64,000 nt of DNA, from contig NZ_JBJKFD010000001.1 of the NCBI RefSeq assembly GCF_049723905.1, positions 3,162,001 to 3,226,000 of the forward strand. The letters are read 5' to 3'. A program made the translations under genes and the position numbers. The stretch is from G963665185 sp049723905. Lineage in GTDB: Bacteria > Desulfobacterota > Desulfovibrionia > Desulfovibrionales > Desulfovibrionaceae. Under the pieces are notes generated by a model. That model did not search any database, was not told where the DNA came from, and saw only the letters and a list, made by a program, of their open reading frames with translations. Position 1 is the first letter of the stretch. The number at the start of each line of letters is the position of its first letter. This document shows, piece after piece, positions 8,393 to 16,133 of the stretch.

Positions 8393-9214
8393 ATGAATAC
8401 TTGTCCCAACACATTGCCCATAGGCGTGTTCGACTCCGGCGTGGGCGGACTCACCGTGCTGTCCGCATTGCAGCAAAGGCTGCCCGGAGAAAGCTTTCTC
8501 TATTTGGGAGACACGGCCCGTGTTCCCTACGGCACCAAGACACCCCAGTCCGTAAGCCGCTACGCGTTGCAGGCCACCCGCCATCTGGTGGAGCGCGGCA
8601 TCAAGCTGCTGGTTACGGCCTGCAACACGGCCAGCAGCGTGGCCCTGCCCGCCCTGTCCGCCGCCTATCCCCACATCCCCGTGGTCGGCGTGGTCGAACC
8701 CGGAGCGCGCGCCTGCGCGGCCAATTCCGCAAGCGGCCATGTGGCTGTCATTGCCACGGAGAGCACCATCAACAACCAGGCCTATCAGCAGGCCATCCGC
8801 AACCTGCGCCCCCAGGCCCGGATAGAGGCCCGTCCCGCACCGCTCTTGGTGGCCCTGGCCGAAGAGGGCTGGAACACCGGCCCGGTGGTGGAGGCCATTG
8901 CCCGCTCCTACCTGGACCCCATGTTTCAGGCGGACTCCCGGCCCGACTGTCTGGTGCTGGGCTGCACCCATTTTCCCGTGTTTGCCCCGGCCCTGGCGAA
9001 AATTCTGGGGCCGGACGTGTGCATTGTGGACTCGGCCCAGACCACGGCCGTAGAAGTTGCGGACATCCTTGCCCAGCGCGGACTGTGCGCAAACGGTGAC
9101 AAAGGCGGAACGGTCTTTATGGCCACGGACGGACCGGAACGCTTTGCCAGGGTGGGCAGTCTTTTTATGCACCAGACCCTGTGCTGCAACGACGTGGAAG
9201 TGGTGGACCTGTAG
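8393..9214 (+). CDS. murI: Glutamate racemase
   Basis: MurI interconverts L- and D-glutamate to supply D-Glu for peptidoglycan. The protein (273 aa) starts with PIGVFDSGVGGLTVL, carries the first catalytic cysteine in VTACNTASSVALP and the second in LGCTHFPVF, and has the GDTARVPYG loop, all diagnostic. Length is normal. No strong Shine-Dalgarno is visible ahead of the ATG at 8393, but the next in-frame starts would cut the conserved N terminus. It is followed by an excellent bidirectional terminator shared with the convergent phoH-type gene. Confidence 0.96.
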   Translation: MNTCPNTLPIGVFDSGVGGLTVLSALQQRLPGESFLYLGDTARVPYGTKTPQSVSRYALQATRHLVERGIKLLVTACNTASSVALPALSAAYPHIPVVGVVEPGARACAANSASGHVAVIATESTINNQAYQQAIRNLRPQARIEARPAPLLVALAEEGWNTGPVVEAIARSYLDPMFQADSRPDCLVLGCTHFPVFAPALAKILGPDVCIVDSAQTTAVEVADILAQRGLCANGDKGGTVFMATDGPERFARVGSLFMHQTLCCNDVEVVDL

Positions 9215-9258
9215 GGGGGCCGAAGACGGAATAACGACGTCGTTCTATAAGTAATGAT

Positions 9259-9299
9259 AAGGCCGACGTAGGGAGGGCATCCCTGCGTCGGCCTTTTTT
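9259..9299. terminator. Bidirectional intrinsic terminator between murI and the PhoH gene
   Basis: A long stem (AAGGCCGACGYAGGGA type arms, near perfect) with a short loop, flanked by A-rich sequence on one side and a T-run on the other, so it can stop transcripts from both convergent genes. Confidence 0.9.
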
Positions 9300-9336
9300 A
9301 TTCGATTCATCAGCCCTGTTCCGGCTGCTTCTCTTT

Positions 9337-10527
9337 TTACAACCCCGATTTGATGACCAGGTCTGTAATGGGACCGCGCGACTTGTCGCCCTTCAGCACA
9401 AGGTGGGCGTACAGCTCGTGGCCCTTGAACTTTTTCACGATCCAGTTGAGCCCGTTGTTTTCCTGGTTCAGGTAGGGGTTGTCTATCTGCCGGGTGTCCC
9501 CCAGGCAGAAGCATTTGACGCCCTCGCCCATGCGCGAGAGCAGGGCGCGGACTTCGGAGCGCGACATGTTCTGGGTTTCATCCAGAATAACCACGGCATT
9601 TTCAATGTTCATGCCCCGTATGTAGGCCATGGGCAGCAGTTCGAACTTCTTCATGTCGAATTGGGGCGGGTAGGCCTCGGCATTGGTGAACAGGCGGTTG
9701 GCCGGGCGCATGTCGTGCAGCTTCATCAGCAGATCCGTCACATATTTGGTGTACGGTTCCATCTTCTCTTCGACCCGGCCGGGCAGGTAGCCGAGCTTCT
9801 GGCCGATTTCTATCATGGGTTTGACCATGAAGATCTTCTGGTGGCTCTTCTTTTCCAGCACCAGATGCAGGGCGCAGGCCAGGGCCAGGAAGCTCTTGCC
9901 GTACCCGGCTTCGCTCTGTACGGAAACCACATCGATGCCCGGGTTGGTCATCAGTTCCATAACCAGGTTCTGGAAGATGTTGCGCGGGGTGACGTTCCAT
10001 ATCTTGTGCTGATAGTGGATGACCTTTTCCCCATCCGGGCCGAAAAATACGGGCTTGCCCTCGTCCCACATGAAGCAGTTGGGCAGTACGTCCTCGCGGC
10101 TGTCCACAAAGCCGGTGTAGAATTCGGCATCGGAGCGGAACGGCAGGGATTCCCGGTAGTCTTCGTTGCGGATGCCCTTGGTGCTGGCCTGCAACTTGAG
10201 GATTTTGTCGTTGGTTACCAGGATGGGGTCGATAATGTCGCTTTTTTCAATTTCATCCAGAATATAGTTGTCCACATGTCCGGAAAAGGCCTCGGAAATA
10301 TTGGACGTGTTCATTATGGTGAACTGTCCGTTGCTTTCACTGAGGGTATTGACCACTTTGGTGACAATGTGTCCCAGGCGGGGGTCCTTGCGGAATTTGT
10401 TCAGCTCCAACAGAACGTGGTAGGGGATGTAGACGTCGTTTTCCACGCCGTTGCGCAGTCTGTGCAAACATTCGGGGTCTTCCAGCAGGACATTGGTGTC
10501 CACCACAAAGTGTTTTCTGTTTTCCAT
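9337..10527 (-). CDS. PIN domain-PhoH ATPase fusion (PhoH2-like)
   Basis: A 396-residue fusion. The N-terminal PIN nuclease domain shows FVVDTNVLLEDPECL and later LVTNDKILKLQA, supplying the acidic metal-binding residues. The C-terminal PhoH domain is a P-loop ATPase with VVILDETQNMSRSEVRALLSRMG (Walker B region) and GDTRQIDNPYL. PhoH2-type fusions are RNA helicase/ribonucleases. The Walker A reads SEAGYGKS, with Ser in place of the usual first Gly. AGGATGAG lies 5 nt before the ATG at 10527; a longer frame to 10647 overlaps the divergent methyltransferase and lacks support. Confidence 0.9.
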   Translation of the reverse strand: MENRKHFVVDTNVLLEDPECLHRLRNGVENDVYIPYHVLLELNKFRKDPRLGHIVTKVVNTLSESNGQFTIMNTSNISEAFSGHVDNYILDEIEKSDIIDPILVTNDKILKLQASTKGIRNEDYRESLPFRSDAEFYTGFVDSREDVLPNCFMWDEGKPVFFGPDGEKVIHYQHKIWNVTPRNIFQNLVMELMTNPGIDVVSVQSEAGYGKSFLALACALHLVLEKKSHQKIFMVKPMIEIGQKLGYLPGRVEEKMEPYTKYVTDLLMKLHDMRPANRLFTNAEAYPPQFDMKKFELLPMAYIRGMNIENAVVILDETQNMSRSEVRALLSRMGEGVKCFCLGDTRQIDNPYLNQENNGLNWIVKKFKGHELYAHLVLKGDKSRGPITDLVIKSGL

Positions 10528-10586
10528 ACGGCTCATCCTACGTTGGCAGTTGAGGGTGGGTGCAGAGAACTCTCCCGGAGGAGAAT

Positions 10587-11234
10587 ATGACGGCATCCGA
10601 TGCGTACGCGGGCATAGCTCCCGTGTACGACGCAAGTGTGGGACCATTGTTGCGCCCCATGTACAGGGCGGTCTGTTCGGTTGTGCACGCCGAGCTTGGG
10701 GACGGAACGAGGCGAGTGTTGGATATCGGCTGCGGAACGGGGGCGTTGTGCGCCTCTTTGGCGCGAATACGAAATGGGAAAGGGGAGTTGGGCGTAACCG
10801 GTTTGGACAGCTCCGGAGCCATGTTGCGCCGGGCTGCGGCCAAAACGCGGGGAAGCGTGGTATATGTTCGGGGAAACGCTGCCCAAACAGGGTTCAAACA
10901 GGCCTCCTTTGATATAGCCACCATATGTCTTGCGCTGCACGAAAACAAGCCCGGCGTTATTGCGGGCATTCTTGGGGAGGTGCGCAGGGTAGTGCGGCCC
11001 GGCGGACTGCTTGTGGTCGCGGACCATGCGAGGGGCACGGGGCTTTTTGGGAAAATGTTTTCCCTTGCCGCGTTGCCGGTGGAGCGCCTTGCCGGGATAC
11101 ATCATTATACAATGTACAGGCGCTTTATGAGGGAAGGCGGAGTGGCAGGCTGCCTTGTCCGCCATGGATTTCGTGTTGATCAAGCCCATTCCTTGTATGG
11201 TGGAACAGTCGCCATTCTTCTTGCCAAGTGGTAG
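10587..11234 (+). CDS. Class I SAM-dependent methyltransferase
   Basis: A 215-residue Rossmann methyltransferase. Motif I is VLDIGCGTGALCASLA, the acidic residue that binds the ribose is in VTGLDSSGAML, motif II/III region contains FDIATICLALHENKPG, and post-motif RVVRPGGLLVVADHARG is typical of the UbiE/menaquinone-type subgroup. The substrate is unknown; the C-terminal HHYTMYRRFMREGG segment may line it. GGAGGAG precedes the ATG at 10587. It is divergent from the PIN-PhoH gene with only 59 bp between the starts, so the two share a promoter region. Confidence 0.88.
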   Translation: MTASDAYAGIAPVYDASVGPLLRPMYRAVCSVVHAELGDGTRRVLDIGCGTGALCASLARIRNGKGELGVTGLDSSGAMLRRAAAKTRGSVVYVRGNAAQTGFKQASFDIATICLALHENKPGVIAGILGEVRRVVRPGGLLVVADHARGTGLFGKMFSLAALPVERLAGIHHYTMYRRFMREGGVAGCLVRHGFRVDQAHSLYGGTVAILLAKW

Positions 11235-11385
11235 CAAGGCCTGGTGACAGGTGGGTGACACCCGCATTGCCGTGGATTTTTTCCCTGTTTTCCTTGGAAA
11301 AGTGGGAGGTGGGGACGTTCTGGAAAAAAAGGATGGAGAAAAAGAGGAAAATGCGTGATTTTGGGGTTGGCAAAGCCTAACTGTT

Positions 11386-11413
11386 TTGATAAAGATTGAT
11401 TCGTAAATAAGAT
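11386..11413 (+). promoter_or_regulatory. Likely sigma-70 promoter of the peroxiredoxin gene
   Basis: TTGATA at 11386-11391 and TAAGAT at 11408-11413 are separated by 16 bp and lie about 26 bp before the ATG. I saw no good PerR-box match. Confidence 0.45.
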
Positions 11414-11439
11414 TTATACCTAACAAGGAGCAATACACC

Positions 11440-12084
11440 ATGAGCGAGCACGAACACTGCGATCACGAGCACGAACACGAAGAATTCCCTGAAAACGCCG
11501 CTGTGGGTCAGAAGGTTCCCTTCTTCACCCTGACGACGTTTGACCCGGAAGAGGGCTTTTTCGGTGAGTTTTCCCTGGAAAAGGCCGTGGAAGACGGCAA
11601 GTGGACAGTTCTGTTCTTCTACCCCGCAGACTTTACCTTTGTTTGCCCCACGGAACTGGCAGACCTTGCTGCAAAGCACGCCGAGCTGAAGGAACTGGGT
11701 TGCGAAGTCGTGTCTGTGTCCACAGATACGGAATTCGCCCACCTTGCCTGGCGCCAGAGCGAAAAGCTGCTGGAAAACGTGAAGTTCCCCATGGGTTCCG
11801 ATCCCACGGGCGCACTGGCCGACTTCTTCAACATCTATGATTTTGAAAGCGGCCTTGCCCTGCGCGGCACATTCATCATCAGCCCGGACGGGGTACTGGT
11901 TGCCTCGGAAGTGAACTACCCCAACGTGGGACGTGACGCCGACGAACTGGTCCGCAAGATCAAGGCCAACGTCTATTTGCGTGAAAATCCCAACGAAGCC
12001 TGCCCTGCCAAGTGGAATACGGGCGACAAGACCCTGACTCCCTCGGAAGAGATTGTAGGCAATGTGTACGATGCGCTGAAGTAG
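11440..12084 (+). CDS. Typical 2-Cys peroxiredoxin (AhpC-like) with His-rich N terminus
   Basis: A 214-residue peroxidase that reduces hydrogen peroxide and organic peroxides. The peroxidatic cysteine is in FFYPADFTFVCPTEL, the resolving cysteine in NEACPAKW, and the SEVNYPNVGRD strand is typical, giving a typical 2-Cys enzyme. The unusual part is the start MSEHEHCDHEHEHEEFPEN, with five His, one Cys and many Glu in 16 residues, which could bind a metal ion. AAGGAG precedes the ATG. No reductase gene is adjacent. Family-A repeat element follows 12 bp after the stop codon. Confidence 0.93.
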   Translation: MSEHEHCDHEHEHEEFPENAAVGQKVPFFTLTTFDPEEGFFGEFSLEKAVEDGKWTVLFFYPADFTFVCPTELADLAAKHAELKELGCEVVSVSTDTEFAHLAWRQSEKLLENVKFPMGSDPTGALADFFNIYDFESGLALRGTFIISPDGVLVASEVNYPNVGRDADELVRKIKANVYLRENPNEACPAKWNTGDKTLTPSEEIVGNVYDALK

Positions 12085-12096
12085 GTTGCTGAAGTT

Positions 12097-12220
12097 AGGC
12101 TGCTGAAAAAGGCACGCTAGCTGCGTTGCTGCGGAATTTTTAAGGCGCTTGTGTACAGAAGAGTACACGTCGCTTTTAAAAATCCCTGGCGTCTTGCTTT
12201 CGCACCTTTTTAAACAGCCT
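12097..12220 (+). repeat. Family A palindromic repeat, copy A1
   Basis: A 124-bp near-palindrome bounded by AGGCTG/CAGCCT. The apex is GTGTAC-agaaga-GTACAC and the inner stem pairs TTTTTAA with TTTAAAAA. It begins 12 bp after the peroxiredoxin stop, in the same orientation. Confidence 0.85.
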
Positions 12221-12244
12221 GTTCAATTAGGTTGTTAAGAAATC

Positions 12245-12279
12245 AAAAGGCCCTGGATGTCATCGTCCGGGGCCTTTTT
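12245..12279. terminator. Terminator downstream of the abi gene
   Basis: Arms AAAAGGCCCtGGA / TCCgGGGCCTTTTT form a bidirectional hairpin with A- and T-runs. The sequence is nearly duplicated at 13208-13248, on the other side of the abi gene. Confidence 0.85.
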
Positions 12280-12299
12280 CGTGGAGTGTGGTTTTCAGC

Positions 12300-13001
12300 T
12301 TACCGTCTGAAAAGGCCCTGTGTTGTCAGGGAGAGCAAAGGCTCTTTAAATGGAAGCGTTCCTGCACCATATATTTCCGGGAATTTGTCCATGAGCAATG
12401 TGACTTTGAAAAGGCTGGGATTCAGCCAAAGAATGAACTGAAGAATCAAGTTGTGCTTTTTGTGTAAGTCTTCAAAATACCAGACAGGTTCGTGGTGAAA
12501 AATTCTGTTCCGGAATATTCTGATTTCGTTGAGCGATTCGGAAACAAAGCCCCGTTTGGCCTTCCGAGAAATTTGTGCAACCTCGGAAAAGGCCTTTTTC
12601 ATTAGTGGTGGAACCAGAGTATTCCGATATCTCGGGTGTAAAAGAGCGGTCCAGAAGCCAAACTCCAATTCGGCAACCACTTTGCCTGGAGTTTCCTTTT
12701 CTGCACGGCGTGTTATTTTGTCTTTGGCTTTTGCTATCTGATTCGATTGATAAGAGTCTAAAGGGCCTGGCGTATCAAACCACCATTCTGTTTCGAATTT
12801 TTCGCTTAGGGCAGTATGCATGGCGTTACGTAAGGCAACTTCCAGATGCTGAAGCAGAGGGTAAAACGAAGTACACAGTTCGGTATTCCAAAGATAGCGC
12901 AGCAGGGCGTCGAAGCTTCGTTCGCCCGGATACCGTCGGTACGCTTCCAGCCGTTCCGTAGAAAGCGAGCTTTCAATAAATACTGAAAATAATTCTTGCA
13001 T
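12300..13001 (-). CDS. Abi-like HEPN-domain protein (candidate abortive-infection toxin)
   Basis: A 233-residue helical protein resembling the Abi family (Abi_2/AbiD/AbiF-like). The key feature is RIFRNRIFHHEPVW at about residues 161-174, containing the HEPN ribonuclease motif R-N-x3-H; FWTALLHPRYRNTLV and YLWNTELCTSFYPLLQHLE are also typical. Such proteins are RNases that stop growth on phage infection. The ATG at 13001 follows TTG at 13004; no strong ribosome site is visible. G+C looks lower than neighbours. The gene is bracketed by two nearly identical terminators and is divergent from a candidate small RNA whose promoter overlaps its start. Confidence 0.75.
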   Translation of the reverse strand: MQELFSVFIESSLSTERLEAYRRYPGERSFDALLRYLWNTELCTSFYPLLQHLEVALRNAMHTALSEKFETEWWFDTPGPLDSYQSNQIAKAKDKITRRAEKETPGKVVAELEFGFWTALLHPRYRNTLVPPLMKKAFSEVAQISRKAKRGFVSESLNEIRIFRNRIFHHEPVWYFEDLHKKHNLILQFILWLNPSLFKVTLLMDKFPEIYGAGTLPFKEPLLSLTTQGLFRR

Positions 13002-13024
13002 CAAAAAAGAATGATCCCTATTTT
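12996..13024 (+). promoter_or_regulatory. Promoter of candidate small RNA, overlapping the abi start
   Basis: TTGCAT (12996-13001) and TATTTT (13019-13024) are spaced by 17 bp. The -35 box includes the complement of the abi start codon, and the -10 region TATTTTATA also reads as a -10 (TATAAA) in the opposite direction, so the two transcripts should compete. Confidence 0.45.
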
Positions 13025-13029
13025 ATATG

Positions 13030-13118
13030 GGCAATGCTCAGGAGCGACCCCTCTTGGTTTCATGCCAATGATGTCCCTGGGCTCTTGTACCAAACCCCGC
13101 AATTGCGGGGTTTTTTTT
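13030..13118 (+). ncRNA. Candidate small RNA divergent from the abi gene
   Basis: About 88 nt without an open frame, starting after a sigma-70-like promoter and ending in a textbook intrinsic terminator (AACCCCGC-AA-TTGCGGGG type stem plus eight T). Internally TTGGT can pair with ACCAA and GAGC with GCTC. No plus-strand gene explains the terminator. Position next to an Abi/HEPN gene suggests an RNA partner (inference). Confidence 0.45.
13093..13118 (+). terminator. Intrinsic terminator of the candidate small RNA
   Basis: A perfect self-complementary 20-mer stem centred on AATT followed by TTTTTTTT on the plus strand; on the minus strand only three T follow, so it works for plus-strand transcription. 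Confidence 0.85.
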
Positions 13119-13207
13119 AGCCCGACGAGATATACGCCAATCCCCCGGCTTTTGTCTTATTCTAAATTCGAACACGTCGGAGCATGAATTTCTTTTGAAA
13201 ATACAAC

Positions 13208-13248
13208 AAAAAAGGCCCTGGATGTAAGTGTCCAGGGCCTTTTTTCGT
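13208..13248. terminator. Terminator downstream of the EamA transporter gene
   Basis: AAAAAAGGCCCTGGA and TCCAGGGCCTTTTTT pair perfectly around an 8-nt loop. It is a near copy of the terminator at 12245-12279, including the flanking CGTGGA. Confidence 0.9.
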
Positions 13249-13275
13249 GGAAAGAAAAGAGGTTACCGTCGTCTG

Positions 13276-14205
13276 CTATTTGCCGCCCGACTGGGCCAGC
13301 CACACGCCCAAAAATACCAGCATGCCGAACAAGCATTGTATCATGGTCAGGCTTTCGCCCAGTACGATCCAGCCAAAGCCCACCGCTGCCACAGGGACAA
13401 GATTGATGAATGTGGACGCGTGTCCGACGGGGATGCGGCTGAGGCCCCAATTGTACAGGCCGAATGCGCCGATGGTGACCGGACCGCCCAGGAAGATCAC
13501 GATGGCGATCATGCGCAGGTCCCAGACAGCCGGATCGGCATGCGCCACGGAAACAATACCGGGCAGAAAGAAGATTGCTCCGGCCAGGGTCTGCAACGCG
13601 GTGAGCGACCACGGCGTGTAGCGGCTGGAAAGCTTTTTCACCACAAGCATCTGGGCCGAGGCGCAAATCATGGCCCCAAACTCCAGCGTGTTGCCCAGCA
13701 CGGGATTGGACGCGCCGGAAATTTTGCCCCCGATAAGGGTAAGACAGATAACGCCGCCAATGGACAGCACCATTCCGGCCATGGCCCGGGATGTCAGCCG
13801 CTCCCCCAGTGTCAGGGCCGCCCCAAAGGCAACCAGCAGGGGAACAGAAGCCGCAATGATACCTGCCTGCGACGAGGTCGTGTATTGCAGGGCATTGGAT
13901 TCCAGCAGAAAATACAGGCAGGACTGCAGCAGCGCCGCCGGGGCCAGAAGTTTCCAATCGCCCGGCCTGTAGGCCTTGCGCCCTTGCCTGTAGAGCCGTC
14001 CGGCAAACGGCAGCAGAACCAGAACTCCCAGCCACATGCGCAGTCCCATGACGCCGCTCGGGCTCAGAACGCCCACGGCCAGCCGCATGGCGGAAAAGGA
14101 CGCTCCCCACAAAAGCACGGCGCACAGCAGGGCCAGATACGAAACCGCGGCTCCCAGATTGTTGGTGGCGCTGTCCGGCTCAAGGACCATGGTGGTTTGT
14201 TTCAT
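13276..14205 (-). CDS. EamA/DMT-family transporter
   Basis: A 309-residue membrane protein of the drug/metabolite transporter superfamily with ten predicted helices. The first half contains ALLCAVLLWGASFSAMRLAVG and the second has the GPVTIGAFGLYNWGLSRIPVG motif followed by ASTFINLVPVAAVGFGWIVLGE, characteristic of EamA exporters. GGGAGAG precedes the ATG at 14205; a longer frame has no ribosome site. It lies 127 bp downstream of an AraC-type regulator on the same strand, which probably controls it. Substrate unknown. Confidence 0.88.
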   Translation of the reverse strand: MKQTTMVLEPDSATNNLGAAVSYLALLCAVLLWGASFSAMRLAVGVLSPSGVMGLRMWLGVLVLLPFAGRLYRQGRKAYRPGDWKLLAPAALLQSCLYFLLESNALQYTTSSQAGIIAASVPLLVAFGAALTLGERLTSRAMAGMVLSIGGVICLTLIGGKISGASNPVLGNTLEFGAMICASAQMLVVKKLSSRYTPWSLTALQTLAGAIFFLPGIVSVAHADPAVWDLRMIAIVIFLGGPVTIGAFGLYNWGLSRIPVGHASTFINLVPVAAVGFGWIVLGESLTMIQCLFGMLVFLGVWLAQSGGK

Positions 14206-14332
14206 TGTTCTCTCCCAAATATAAGATCGCGCCCGCACAGTACATTTTACCGTGCCGAAATGGTTTTGGCGCTGCATTTCATGGTTGCGGAAGGGGGGTG
14301 CCTACAACTGATAACCGGAAAAGTGAAGGTGA

Positions 14333-15145
14333 TTATCCGGTTGCATACTGCCGGGGGGTGGCTCCCATGTATTTTTTGAACGTATTGCTGAAATGGCTCT
14401 GGTCCGTGAATCCGGTGGCCAAAGCGATCTCGGCCGGAGCAAATCCCTTGCGGAGCATCAACCGCGCCGCCTCCACCCGCTGCTGCGTCCGGAAGACGTG
14501 CGGCGGCAGGCCCGTGGTTCGCTTGAATACCCGCAGAAAATGATAGCGGGACAGCCCGGCCACGTTGGCTGCCTGCTCCAGGGAAATGCGCTCCTCAAGA
14601 TTCTCGGCCAGAAACTCCTTGGCCCGGCGCACGCCGTCCGGCTCCCGGCCAGGAATCGGAGGGAAACTCTGCAAACTGGAAAAACGTCTGCCCAATCGGG
14701 CAAAGGCCGCGGTAAGCACCGATTCCTTTTCCAGCCTTTCAGCCGGGCTTCTGAGCAGCTCCATGGCATGGCACATGAGCTCCCACAGGATACGGTCTTT
14801 GCCGACCACGCGGCAGAATTCGGGAAAAGGCGTGTCGCGTTCCCCCACATCGCTGAGAAGTTCACGGAACCACTCGGCCTGTACGTGGAATGTGCGGTAG
14901 GTGACGCGTTCGTTCCAAGCCGGAATACCCGAATGGACCTGCCCCGGATTGATAAGGCACACCTCTCCCGGAGCGACGAACGAATCATCCTCGCCCTGCT
15001 TGCGGCACCAACTGCCGCCCCGTTCCATACAGCCCACAAGGTACTCGTCCTCGTGCCAATGGTTGGGGAAAACATGTGCGCTGGAAACAACCAGCCCAAC
15101 CTCCAGGGCGGGAAGCTCCTTGTCGCGCCAGTATGTCACGTTCAT
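14333..15145 (-). CDS. AraC-family transcriptional regulator
   Basis: A 270-residue regulator. The N-terminal half is a cupin-like sensing domain (SAHVFPNHWHEDEYLVGCMERG and GEVCLINPGQVHSGIPA). The C-terminal half has two helix-turn-helix motifs, SLEQAANVAGLSRYHFLRVF and APAEIALATGFTDQSHFSNT, followed by FKKYMGATPRQYATG, the AraC signature. This architecture (AraC_binding plus HTH_18) is typical of regulators that sit beside LysE or EamA exporters and respond to the exported compound. It probably regulates the EamA gene downstream and perhaps itself. No strong Shine-Dalgarno is visible before the ATG. Confidence 0.9.
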   Translation of the reverse strand: MNVTYWRDKELPALEVGLVVSSAHVFPNHWHEDEYLVGCMERGGSWCRKQGEDDSFVAPGEVCLINPGQVHSGIPAWNERVTYRTFHVQAEWFRELLSDVGERDTPFPEFCRVVGKDRILWELMCHAMELLRSPAERLEKESVLTAAFARLGRRFSSLQSFPPIPGREPDGVRRAKEFLAENLEERISLEQAANVAGLSRYHFLRVFKRTTGLPPHVFRTQQRVEAARLMLRKGFAPAEIALATGFTDQSHFSNTFKKYMGATPRQYATG

Positions 15146-15260
15146 AACAAATCACGTCCGTGTTCTGGCTTATCTGTATCTCAGGTGTGCAGGAATTTCT
15201 TGTAGAAAATTGCCACTTGCAATGGGAGGATGGGATGCGTCGGGAAAAGGATGCAAGCAG

Positions 15261-15312
15261 GACCAGAGGCGCTGCCTCTGGACTCCGCCGGGGCCATGAT
15301 GGCCCCGGACCC
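15261..15312 (+). repeat. Family B GC-rich hairpin repeat, copy B1 (partial)
   Basis: Contains the hairpins AGAGGCgctGCCTCT and GGGGCCatgatGGCCCC linked by GGACTCCGCC, lacking the first GGGGCGCTGCCCC hairpin. No long palindrome follows. It marks the left edge of the AT-rich island. Confidence 0.7.
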
Positions 15313-15437
15313 TTTTAGTGTGAAAGCTGCTAACATTTGGCAAATAATTTAATAAATAGTGTTGCCCAAAAAAATTTTAGTCCAAAAACAATTTCCATGA
15401 GCGCATAGAAGCCGCAATATTCTGTTTTATGGAAAAA

Positions 15438-16133
15438 TTATCTAAAATGTATGACAGAACGGTCATCATCTGAAAAGTAATCACTTTGAATTTGTGTGCA
15501 CATTCCTCTCTCTTTTTTGATTAATTTGTATAATTCATCGGAATAATTATTTGCAATGTCATTTTTTTTATGTACTACATGAAAATAATACATGTTACAT
15601 ATCAATAGTGAAAACATCATTGGTGTTAAAAATATAGAAGAAGACCACCTGTCATCGTGGTAAAATCCTATGTGGAAATGAGCTGCAGGGTGTAGACGCT
15701 GCTTGTAACAAGAAGGGGAAAAGTCGTATCGAATGCAAGGAACGCCGTAATGTTCTTTTAGTTCAGATATTAATTGACAATACTCTTCATAATCCAAACG
15801 CCCTTCCTCAAACATTTGATTACAGTCTAAAATATAACTAGGCTGCTCTCCTCTCAGTGGATTCGGATAAAAAGCATACCTCACACTACAGTCAGAAATA
15901 TTAAGTAATGAAAATTGGAAAAAAGAGTAATCCCTTAATATTATGTTGTAATCCTGCGTTTCTATCGCCTTGAGGTATAAATTTTTGTATTGAGTGGTTC
16001 TGTCCAAGGATAGTTTTTTAAAGTCACTGGTTACTCTTAACGATGTAGGGCAGCGAACAGCAAGCAGTAACCCCACTTCATCAAATAGTGAGGCAGATTT
16101 GTTGATGCTTATCGTAAAATTACGAGGGTTCAT
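15438..16133 (-). CDS. DUF2290-like protein, coupled to the helicase
   Basis: A 231-residue protein from the AT-rich island. The best landmarks are VPCIRYDFSPSCYKQ (about 131-145), HPAAHFHIGFYHDD (148-161) and LTPMMFSLLICNMYYFHVV (169-187), an arrangement I recall from DUF2290 proteins, whose function is unknown. The HPxxHxHIG segment could bind a metal or nucleic acid (inference). Its ATG overlaps the helicase stop codon in an ATGA, so the two are translationally coupled and form one operon. Codon use is AT-rich compared with neighbours, indicating recent acquisition. Confidence 0.7.
   Translation of the reverse strand: MNPRNFTISINKSASLFDEVGLLLAVRCPTSLRVTSDFKKLSLDRTTQYKNLYLKAIETQDYNIILRDYSFFQFSLLNISDCSVRYAFYPNPLRGEQPSYILDCNQMFEEGRLDYEEYCQLISELKEHYGVPCIRYDFSPSCYKQRLHPAAHFHIGFYHDDRWSSSIFLTPMMFSLLICNMYYFHVVHKKNDIANNYSDELYKLIKKERGMCTQIQSDYFSDDDRSVIHFR

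Noticed and set aside
7784..9172. Long minus-strand open frame covering murI and its upstream region
   Set aside because: Antisense to the unmistakable murI; translation is Gly/His-rich without domains.
11235..11439. PerR box before the peroxiredoxin gene
   Set aside because: TAAATAAGATTTATA is AT-rich and roughly symmetrical but matches the PerR consensus poorly.
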